DNA of 64,000 nt from Bacteroidia bacterium. Lineage in GTDB: Bacteria > Bacteroidota > Bacteroidia > J057 > JADKCL01. The stretch is from the NCBI GenBank assembly GCA_020635905.1, contig JACJYV010000002.1, forward strand, positions 248,001 to 312,000, in the 5' to 3' direction. A program made the position numbers and the translations under genes. Numbering within the stretch: position 1 is the stretch's first letter; each line of letters opens with the position of its first letter. The notes under the pieces were generated by a model. That model saw only the letters and a list, made by a program, of their open reading frames with translations. It was not told the DNA's origin and searched no databases. Below are positions 57,447 to 64,000 of this stretch, in pieces.

Positions 57447-58009
57447 ATCAAAAAGTTGGCAGCGGAGGCAATGACGGCCGGCGCCAGACGCAGGGCCACC
57501 TGTAATACGGGTTTTTCTTCCTCAAACACGGAGGCAAGTTTCTGGTAGTCTTCTTCTGAGCTGACCGCTTTTTTCTCCTTTCCCAGGGGCGACATGCTGT
57601 TTTCAGGGAAAACCACCACTTCATCCACCCCAAATTCTTTGCGAATCACATTCAGCACCTCTACAGGATCAGCTTCCACACTGCCAATGCCGTTTTCGGC
57701 CAGGGGATTCATGATGAAGAGTTCCAGATTGCCCATCAGGTCGCGGACAAAGTCCGCGCGAAAGGTGATGGTGCCATCATTTTGCTTCTTGAGAATGGTA
57801 CGCTGATCGCCCGAAAAGGCATTATTTACTACGTAAGCTTCTGAAAGCAGCGCCGAAAGGCGCTTGGTCACAAAGCGGGTATCCTCGATATGAGACCCAA
57901 AATGGTCGTGTAAAAGTAAGGTGGGTTCGTTGCACTTGAAGGAATGGACCAGGTCGTGGATGAATTTCTTATCCCTGAGATTGGCCTGAGACAGAAAAAT
58001 AAGTTTCAT
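57443..58009 (-). CDS. conserved hypothetical protein upstream of recO
   Basis: A 188-residue soluble protein starting MKLIFLSQANLRDKKFIHDLVHSF. The pattern LLLHDHFGSHIEDTRFVTKRLSALLSEAYVVN and the late VRDLMGNLELFIMNP with VVVFPENSMSP suggest an alpha/beta fold, a little like amino-acid-kinase domains, but no catalytic motif is recognisable. It is coupled to recO by a 4-bp overlap. I believe this pairing recurs in related Bacteroidota. Function is unknown. A TATATTTG promoter element lies 47 nt before its start. Confidence 0.8.
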   Translation of the reverse strand: MKLIFLSQANLRDKKFIHDLVHSFKCNEPTLLLHDHFGSHIEDTRFVTKRLSALLSEAYVVNNAFSGDQRTILKKQNDGTITFRADFVRDLMGNLELFIMNPLAENGIGSVEADPVEVLNVIRKEFGVDEVVVFPENSMSPLGKEKKAVSSEEDYQKLASVFEEEKPVLQVALRLAPAVIASAANFLM

Positions 58010-58055
58010 AATTGATTTTGATTGATTGATGCAGGCGGTCCTGATTTTTCGGGCC

Positions 58056-58063
58056 CAAATATA
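58056..58063 (-). promoter_or_regulatory. -7 element of the hypothetical-recO transcript
   Basis: On the minus strand it reads TATATTTG followed by GGC, an exact TAnnTTTG, 47 nt upstream of the ATG at 58009. Confidence 0.5.
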
Positions 58064-58133
58064 TTAACATTTGCCCCCAAAAAACCTCCCGTTAAAGGAT
58101 TATTTCCACCTTCCCTTTAAAAATACGGATTTG

Positions 58134-58152
58134 CATTTCAATTATTGAAATG
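58134..58152. promoter_or_regulatory. 19-bp perfect palindrome
   Basis: CATTTCAAT-T-ATTGAAATG. It lies about 70 bp upstream of the -7 element of the recO transcript and 58 bp beyond the porZ stop codon. It is the size of a dimeric regulator site. Confidence 0.35.
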
Positions 58153-58209
58153 TAAGCAGGATAAAGGACGGGATTTTAACCAAAATCTTACCCGCCCAGA
58201 GCCTGAAAA

Positions 58210-60498
58210 TCATTCCTGATTGAGGATGGTCACTTTGGTGTAACCTGCTTTGCGGCCTTCTTTGTCGGCCACCATGACCACGTAAATCCCGGATTTCACC
58301 CGGTTGCCCCATTGGTCGCGGGCGTCCCAGGTGGCCTGCCCTCCATTGGAATCCATTTCCCGCACGAGCTGGCCATTCGTATTGACAATCTTCACTTTGG
58401 CCTCCGCGACCGAGCCGCGAATGGTAATTAGTCCGTCAAAATCAGACATAACGGGGTTGGGAAATACGTATAATTCTTCTGAATTGGCTTTGCCCTCAAT
58501 GGCGTCGCCCATGAAGCTGATCAGACCCTCTTCCGTGCCAATGAATACCTCACCCGTACTGGGTTCAACGGCAATGGTATTGATCACATCAGAAAAAATG
58601 GGACTGTTTTCCGTGGTAAAGTGATACACCTGCTCCGTGCCGTCCTCGCTGATCAGATAGACCCCGTTATTGGTGCCAATCCATTTGCGATTGGCGCCAT
58701 CCACGGTGATACAAAGCACCTTCTGGCTTTTCATGAGGCATTGATTTTCAAACACAGGGCAGGATCCGTCTGAGAAATTGGAAGTAAATATGGAGTAGGG
58801 ATCGTAAAAAACATGCACTCCGTCGCCCGTGCCCACCCAAATGTGGCCATTGAGATCGACCACCGCGCTCAGCACGTCGTTGGTGGGCAGGGCCCCGTTC
58901 CCGATCGAATTGCTCACCTTTCGCAACTGGTCGTCGCTGGTGACGTCGAAAGTGCCGTTTTCGTTGAAAACGTAAATCCCCACCTGGTCATTGATGACCC
59001 ACTTATTGTCGAGTTCGTCGATGACCAGGTCTGTGGGGCGACCGCCGCTCAGTTTGTAATTATACCAGGCGCCCGCCTTGGTTCTCACCTGCAGGAGGTG
59101 GTCTGAATCCTGAAGCACAATCAGCACCCAAAGGTTGCCTTTGCTGTCGAGGGCCAGGTCGCTGACCCTCAGGTCGAAGGGAAAAGTGTCACGATTGCCC
59201 AGAATACCCGAATTGTAAGGAGTATAACTGTCGATCACCTCCCCGTTTTTGAGCACCAGCACGCCTTCCCCGCAGGACCCAAGGTAGCATTTGCCCGTTG
59301 CAGGGTCGTAGCAGGCGGCAGAAAAGTCGCGGTACAGGGTATCGTCCAGAATCTTGTCGCGGTGATTGAGAATTTTCCAACCGTCGGTTGGGGTGTGGTA
59401 ATAAATGCCACTTTGGTCAAAGTAGCGGTAGGTGCCGGCGCGCCCCTTGGGCGCAATGTAAAATTCGCCCGCTCCGGCCACGATTTTTGCGACATAATTA
59501 TTGGTGGGCCCTTCGGGATTGACTTTGGAAAATGCACCTGCCTTGAAGCGCAGCAATCCTACGTCAGAGTCGGCAATCCAGATGAAATCCTGGTGGCCAT
59601 AGGCCGCAATCTGGCGGCCACCATTGTCCACCAGCACCAGGCTGTCGCCTGGATAGAGGGCCTCACTGAAGGTTTGATAACCGCCCACCAAAATGTCGTT
59701 TTCAGCATGAAAAAAACCGTAGGTATGCACCCCCATGGGCGCAGTTTCCCAGATAGATCCGTTTTTGCGAAAAACGGTATCTTCCACCACGGCATAAACC
59801 ATGTTGTGGGCCTGGGTTACAAACTTTACATTTCCCCCGGGCAGGGTACCACCCGAAATCCGCTTCCAGGCATTGGGATCGGCCAGATTGGGATGATTGA
59901 GCGGGGCGGTGTAAAGTCCTGAATCGCCCATGGCCAGGAAAAGGGAATCGTGAAAAATGGTGAGATCGTAAACTTCACTGCCCGTGTTCAGGCGGGAAAT
60001 TTTGGGATAGGAACTGCGGGTCTCTTTTTTCACCACATCATAGGCCACCACCCCAAATTTTGTTGCGATGTACAATATGTCGCCCTGGGCATGAAAACGG
60101 TTGATTCCTTTGGAGGTGTAATTTTCCGAACGTTTAATATCTGTGATAAAGGTGATTTCGCCAGAGGAGATGTCCGAAAAATAATTGATCATCCCGTTAT
60201 CGTATCCCACAAAAATATGCTGGGAAGAAGGGTCATAATAAATGGTATTGGAATTATTGCCACTCAATCCGTCAATGGTGGAATAGGTTTTGATTTTAAA
60301 ATTATTGATGTCGTAGGTATAGAGTCCACCGCGGGAAATCACATGCAGGAGCGACCCTTTTTTGACCATTCCTTTGGGATAATGATGGCTGGAATAGGAA
60401 GTCCAGGTGCCAATGGGGGCAACCTGCTGGGCCTGCAGGCCCAGGCTGAGGATCAGTAAAAGACCGGGAAGGAGAAAAATTCGCTTGATTAGCTTCAT
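58210..60498 (-). CDS. porZ: PorZ-like type IX secretion protein
   Basis: A 762-residue surface protein close in length to P. gingivalis PorZ (about 776). A signal peptide (1-23) precedes two propeller-like halves built of segments such as VISRGGLYTYDINNFKIKTYSTIDGLSG, GNLWVLIVLQDSDHLLQV and NGHIWVGTGDGVHVFYD, the two-component-regulator-propeller pattern. It ends with a FlgD-like/sorting-type domain (LYVFPNPVMSDFDGL through VKSGIYVVMVADKEGR). PorZ belongs to the attachment complex that links T9SS cargo to anionic LPS on the cell surface. The recO neighbourhood also fits. Two T9SS cargo proteins are encoded in this window. Confidence 0.85.
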   Translation of the reverse strand: MKLIKRIFLLPGLLLILSLGLQAQQVAPIGTWTSYSSHHYPKGMVKKGSLLHVISRGGLYTYDINNFKIKTYSTIDGLSGNNSNTIYYDPSSQHIFVGYDNGMINYFSDISSGEITFITDIKRSENYTSKGINRFHAQGDILYIATKFGVVAYDVVKKETRSSYPKISRLNTGSEVYDLTIFHDSLFLAMGDSGLYTAPLNHPNLADPNAWKRISGGTLPGGNVKFVTQAHNMVYAVVEDTVFRKNGSIWETAPMGVHTYGFFHAENDILVGGYQTFSEALYPGDSLVLVDNGGRQIAAYGHQDFIWIADSDVGLLRFKAGAFSKVNPEGPTNNYVAKIVAGAGEFYIAPKGRAGTYRYFDQSGIYYHTPTDGWKILNHRDKILDDTLYRDFSAACYDPATGKCYLGSCGEGVLVLKNGEVIDSYTPYNSGILGNRDTFPFDLRVSDLALDSKGNLWVLIVLQDSDHLLQVRTKAGAWYNYKLSGGRPTDLVIDELDNKWVINDQVGIYVFNENGTFDVTSDDQLRKVSNSIGNGALPTNDVLSAVVDLNGHIWVGTGDGVHVFYDPYSIFTSNFSDGSCPVFENQCLMKSQKVLCITVDGANRKWIGTNNGVYLISEDGTEQVYHFTTENSPIFSDVINTIAVEPSTGEVFIGTEEGLISFMGDAIEGKANSEELYVFPNPVMSDFDGLITIRGSVAEAKVKIVNTNGQLVREMDSNGGQATWDARDQWGNRVKSGIYVVMVADKEGRKAGYTKVTILNQE

Positions 60499-60671
60499 TC
60501 TGATTTTTTCCTGAAAAACGGATTTAATTCAGTTTCAAAAATAAGAAACGAATCGCAGGAATACAGGGTAAAAAGGATTCTCTTAGTCCTTCTGCACGAC
60601 ATTACCCGAAAAGGTGGTCATTTGAGGTTGAAAATCCGTCTTTGCAAGGCCGTTTTCGGGAGATTCAGTCC

Positions 60672-62636
60672 CTAATTTCCTCCTACATAACGAAATCCCT
60701 TGAGTAAAATTTCCAGATCAAGCTCGGGGGAGTAGGATCGTGCATAGTGCCGGTCGAGCCCGGCCGAGTAATCGCCTGTGTTTTTACCCCGTTTGTGCAC
60801 ACGGTGCAACATATTGAGCACTCCCTGCTTGATTTCAGGCAGGCCTTCAGGATGCAGACGGATGTAGCCCACAAGGTGATATTCGCCTCTGAGTACATTC
60901 CAGAGGTTGCGCAGGGCTTTTCCCGGTTTGCGGTAAAGCCAGAAAGTGAGCGGATAGATCAAAAGCAGGAAAATGCTTGTGAGCAGGTCGAAGCTGCGCT
61001 TCTTGGCCAGGAGGTCTTTGCGGGCCAGATTGAAGGAAAAACCGCTGTACAACGAGGAATGAATGACCTGGGGACCCACCAGATAATCTGCGCCTGAGGG
61101 CACAATTTTATAATCCATGGATTTGTTTTCCAGGCCCGCCATGATGTTGATGATGCGCTGAAAACTGAGACTTTTATTGGAAAAAATCACTTCGTCCACT
61201 TTGTAAACGGAGATTATTTCCCCCAACTGCGCCACCTGGCCTATATTTTGGTAAGAATCTGTTTGAGGAATTTCGCCCGTCAACACCGTACCCAGCACTT
61301 CCACGGGATAATTCAATTCCCCCCTGATCAGCTTACGAATGCGACCGCCCTCTTCCTCATCGCCCACGATTACGGCCCTTTTTCTGGCCTCCTCTGTGAA
61401 AAAGAAATTCCCTTTATCCAGCAGATTGATGAGTCCTCGGGTAGTGAGAGCCAGGAAAATGGTGGCAATGGAGGACAATCCCACAATAGCGCGGGAAAAA
61501 TTGATGTCCTTAAATATATAGCTGACCGTGGCGATGGCAATGAAGCCTGAAAAGCCCGCAGTAAGAATGGGACGGATGCGAAATGGTTTTTTATAGGCGC
61601 CAAAGGACCACAAAAAGAAGACGAAGATCACGGAATAAATGGGCGCCGCCACCAGGTCAAAGGTCAGGGGATATTGCCCGTCTTCTCCTTCTATATAATT
61701 GGCCCGAAATTCCCAATACTCCTTGATCCCGAAAATCGCACCATAAATCAGGGCGGTTTCCATCAGGGGAAAGGCGATTTTTTTCCAGAGACGGTTGAGT
61801 ACGGCAATGCTGGCCCGAAAGTAGATGGCAAGATGAATGAGCAGGATAAAAAGCTGTTGACCGCCGCTGTGAAAGTGTTTTTTGGCAAATATGATCATGG
61901 CGTTATAAAAAACGCGCACGTAATTCAGGCTGCCCTTTTTGGTGGATTCTCCTTTATAATGGATAATCTGGGTGTCGGCAAAATAATAATTTTCATACCC
62001 TCCCTGAATCACACGGTAGGAAAGGTCAATGTCCTCTCCATACATGAAAAAAGTTTCGTCCAGCAGACCGACCTTGTCCAGGGCTTCCTTGCGCAGGAGC
62101 ATAAAGGCTCCTGAAAGCACCTCCACGGGGTTGTTTTCGTCCACGCTGAGGTGGGTGGCATAATATCTGCCAAAGCGTTTGCTTTTGGGAAAAAGGCGGG
62201 AAATCCCGAAAATCTTGTAAAAAGCCACCCAGGGATAAGGCACACCCCGCTTGGATTCAGGCAGAAACTTTCCCTGCCCGTCGATCATTTTCACCCCCAG
62301 AGCACCCGCCTTGGGCGTTTCCTCCATGAAATTCACCACTTTGTGAAAGGTCTCTTCCTCGACTACTGTATCTGGATTGAGCAGGAGAACGTATTTTCCG
62401 TTGGAGATGCGAATGGCCTGGTTATTGGCGGTGGAGAAGCCTACATTGACCTGGTTGTCGATCAGTTGAACCCAGGGAAATTTTTCGGCCACCATCTGCT
62501 GGCTTCCGTCCACTGAGTTATTGTCCACCACAAAAACCTCTGCTTCCAGCCCCATCATCGCCTTTTCGACCGAGAGCAGGCATTGCTCCAGGAAGTGCTT
62601 GACGTTGTAGTTGACGATGATGACCGAAAGCTGCAT
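60672..62636 (-). CDS. GT2 glycosyltransferase fused to a truncated polyprenyl sugar-transferase module
   Basis: A 654-residue protein. The N-terminal 300 residues are a rhamnosyltransferase-like GT2 (SVIIVNYNVKHFLEQCLLS, VVDNNSVDGS, LLNPDTVVEE, and the late GEDIDLSYRVIQGG). Four or five hydrophobic helices follow (about 290-430), then a Rossmann domain (RKRAVIVGDEEEGGRIRKLI). The end begins like a WbaP-type transferase (LAKKRSFDLLTSIFLLLIYPLTF) but stops before its catalytic part. The whole is thus a GT2 joined to a non-catalytic EPS-transferase scaffold. It starts 1 bp after recR ends. It likely works in surface polysaccharide synthesis. Confidence 0.85.
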   Translation of the reverse strand: MQLSVIIVNYNVKHFLEQCLLSVEKAMMGLEAEVFVVDNNSVDGSQQMVAEKFPWVQLIDNQVNVGFSTANNQAIRISNGKYVLLLNPDTVVEEETFHKVVNFMEETPKAGALGVKMIDGQGKFLPESKRGVPYPWVAFYKIFGISRLFPKSKRFGRYYATHLSVDENNPVEVLSGAFMLLRKEALDKVGLLDETFFMYGEDIDLSYRVIQGGYENYYFADTQIIHYKGESTKKGSLNYVRVFYNAMIIFAKKHFHSGGQQLFILLIHLAIYFRASIAVLNRLWKKIAFPLMETALIYGAIFGIKEYWEFRANYIEGEDGQYPLTFDLVAAPIYSVIFVFFLWSFGAYKKPFRIRPILTAGFSGFIAIATVSYIFKDINFSRAIVGLSSIATIFLALTTRGLINLLDKGNFFFTEEARKRAVIVGDEEEGGRIRKLIRGELNYPVEVLGTVLTGEIPQTDSYQNIGQVAQLGEIISVYKVDEVIFSNKSLSFQRIINIMAGLENKSMDYKIVPSGADYLVGPQVIHSSLYSGFSFNLARKDLLAKKRSFDLLTSIFLLLIYPLTFWLYRKPGKALRNLWNVLRGEYHLVGYIRLHPEGLPEIKQGVLNMLHRVHKRGKNTGDYSAGLDRHYARSYSPELDLEILLKGFRYVGGN

Positions 62637-62637
62637 G

Positions 62638-63261
62638 TCAATGGCTGTTTTCGGGGGTTGGGGAGAATAAAGTGCGGTTCATAATAGACCGTGCCAGGGT
62701 GATTTCGTCGGTAAATTCCAGGTCACTGCCGACCGGGATGCCGCGGGCAATGCTGGAAATGCGCAGGTTATAATCCTGAAGTTTGCGGGAAATGTAAAAT
62801 GCAGTGGTGTCACCCTCCAGATTGGCCGCAAAGGCAAAAATGATTTCTTTGACCTCGCCTTCCTTCGTTTTTTGCAACAGGGGGTCGATATTGAGAGAGC
62901 TGGGCCGAATGCCCATCAGTGGGTTGATCAGGCCTCCCAGCACGTGGTAGCGTCCCTGAAACTGGTTGGTGTTTTCGAGGGCAATTACGTCCTTGCAGTC
63001 CTCCACCACGCAAATTTGCGAGGGGTCGCGGCGGGGATTGGAACAGATCTGACACATGGAATCGTCGGAAATATTTCCACAGGAATCACAATAGCGAATG
63101 TCTCTGCGCAGGGAAATGATGGCTCCGCCCAAAAGTTCTGCATCACTTTCGGGTTGCCTGAGCAGGTGCAAAGCGAGCCTGAGAGCGGTTTTTTTGCCGA
63201 TTCCCGGAAGTTTTGACAGCTCAGAAACAGCCGATTCAATTACCTTGGATGGGTATTCCAT
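62638..63261 (-). CDS. recR: recombination protein RecR
   Basis: Works with RecO and RecF to load RecA at gaps. The 207-residue protein has an N-terminal helix-hairpin-helix (LSKLPGIGKKTALRLALHLL), a C4 zinc finger (RYCDSCGNISDDSMCQIC), a Toprim domain (ICVVEDCKDVIALENT through LEGDTTAFYISRKL) and the Walker-B-like end. Length and order match the family. It is the first gene of a recR-GT2 transcript (1 bp spacing) and diverges from the aminotransferase gene. Confidence 0.97.
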   Translation of the reverse strand: MEYPSKVIESAVSELSKLPGIGKKTALRLALHLLRQPESDAELLGGAIISLRRDIRYCDSCGNISDDSMCQICSNPRRDPSQICVVEDCKDVIALENTNQFQGRYHVLGGLINPLMGIRPSSLNIDPLLQKTKEGEVKEIIFAFAANLEGDTTAFYISRKLQDYNLRISSIARGIPVGSDLEFTDEITLARSIMNRTLFSPTPENSH

Positions 63262-63510
63262 AATTTTTTCCCGGAAGAAAATTGATCATTCTTCCCTTCC
63301 GACCTTTTTGCCGCCCTAAATTAGTAAAATCTGTTGAGAGTGTTGGATTTCAGGCGATGGGATTTTGGAGTAAAAAATTTCCCCCTATTGCAATTGGAAG
63401 CCAGAGTCTATTTTTAATTGACGTTTGGAAAGAGAATATTTCTTTGAAAATCGCAGACAACCCCCTAATTTCATACTTCCCGGAAAAATTAACCTAATAA
63501 GACCAAAATA

Positions 63511-64000
63511 ATGCCCAATTCCCGGAGAAATTTCCTTAAAAGTGTCGGTGGCTTCGCGGGGGCACTCACCTTTAGTTCGCTGTGGGATAAACTTTACGCA
63601 GCCGAATTCGACTCCAGAATCAATAAAATTTCGCATTTGTCGCCCGAAGAAGTGGCTACGGATGAGGACTTTTGGGCCTGGGTGCAAAACAGCTATACAG
63701 TTTCAGCCAGTCTGGTCAATCTCAATAATGGCGGGGTAAGCCCTCAACCCAAAGTGGTGCAGGAGGCCTTCGAGCGCTACAATCGCCTCAGCAACGAAGC
63801 TCCCTCCTTTTTTATGTGGCGCACGCTGGATTTTTCAAGGGAAGCTGTTCGTTCAGATTTGGCCGCAATTTTGGGTTGTGACCCGGAGGAGGTCGCGGTT
63901 CAACGTAATACCACAGAAGCCCTGGCCAATATTATTTTCGGTCTGCCTCTTTCCAAAGGAGACGAAGTGGTGCTTAGCAAACACGATTACCCCAATATGA
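63511..64000 (+). CDS. Tat-exported class V aminotransferase-like protein, truncated by the window end
   Basis: Starts with ATG at 63511 and runs off the right edge, so only about 163 residues are visible. The N-terminus SRRNFLKSVGGFAGALTFSS is a twin-arginine signal. The mature sequence (LVNLNNGGVSPQPKVVQEAFERYN, then VAVQRNTTEALANIIFGLPL, then GDEVVLSKHDYPNM) is the N-terminal part of a class V PLP-dependent aminotransferase of the isopenicillin-N-epimerase/cysteine-desulfurase-like group. The PLP lysine lies beyond the window. A folded, cofactor-loaded enzyme explains Tat export. Substrate unknown. Confidence 0.9.
   Translation, partial: MPNSRRNFLKSVGGFAGALTFSSLWDKLYAAEFDSRINKISHLSPEEVATDEDFWAWVQNSYTVSASLVNLNNGGVSPQPKVVQEAFERYNRLSNEAPSFFMWRTLDFSREAVRSDLAAILGCDPEEVAVQRNTTEALANIIFGLPLSKGDEVVLSKHDYPNM

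Overview
The window is a piece of a Bacteroidota chromosome, most like the Saprospiria/Cytophagia side of the phylum. This is inferred from gene content and signals, not from a database search. The supporting signs are: the acpP-fabF-rnc block beside pyk and its small partner; a FecI/FecR/STN-TonB receptor set; two large secreted proteins ending in type IX secretion (T9SS) sorting domains plus a PorZ-like T9SS protein next to recO; a 1090-residue SecA; almost no Shine-Dalgarno sequences; and repeated -7 promoter elements of the Bacteroidota form TAnnTTTG. The only tRNA is tRNA-Pro(CGG). There is no rRNA, prophage or CRISPR array.

Layout. 0-4.7 kb: small unknown protein, pyruvate kinase with an IPExxxVDY-type partner, and divergent acpP-fabF-rnc. 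4.8-6.6 kb: LytTR/LytS two-component pair. 6.7-13.7 kb: five-gene minus-strand cluster that joins three glycosyltransferase genes (one fused to a methyltransferase) to an Fe-S membrane protein and an FAD oxidoreductase. 13.9-23.5 kb: SPOR protein, secA, inositol monophosphatase, GNAT, lnt, rsmI, an 11-nt periodic array and a lipoprotein with two ExbD-like domains. 23.7-30.8 kb: sigma factor, anti-sigma factor, TonB transducer receptor and FG-GAP T9SS protein. 31-32.7 kb: PBP4-type DacB and tRNA-Pro. 32.7-36.7 kb: repeat-rich tract, membrane protein and CotH-like T9SS protein. 36.8-41.4 kb: hpt and a purF-like gene, diverging, then two envelope proteins. 41.9-47.1 kb: ArnT-like glycosyltransferase, two LOG-family enzymes, ceramidase-like protein and sterol-desaturase-like hydroxylase. 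47.1-52.7 kb: secreted protein, candidate structured RNA, DUF1761-like protein, M28 peptidase, Ca/Na antiporter and rhomboid protease. 52.8-54.1 kb: an IS110-family element. 54.2-64 kb: lipoprotein, PI-PLC-like phosphodiesterase, recO with partner, PorZ, GT2 fusion, recR and a truncated class V aminotransferase with a Tat signal.

Most genes are housekeeping or envelope genes. The novelty is in what lies between them. (1) The IS110 element carries, upstream of its transposase gene, about 175 nt that fold into a 5' hairpin and two looped hairpins like the bridge RNA known from this family. An 8-nt stretch in the first loop matches the insertion flank, an 8-nt stretch in the second matches the element's own end, and both agree with the AT core deduced independently from the junctions. 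(2) The element sits in a dispersed intergenic repeat whose unoccupied relative lies at 39.5 kb, which gives the junction. (3) Gene ends carry short tracts with an exact 7-nt period, each with its own word, and one 234-bp array has an 11-nt period. (4) A repeat family built on ACACAGAG/GCAAAG words and an AAGCTTYCGCTT hairpin word fills the gaps at 22.0, 32.7-33.4, 34.1-34.5, 39.3-39.6, 46.3 and 54.1 kb. (5) About 445 nt before a strong terminator at 48.9 kb look like a structured non-coding RNA.
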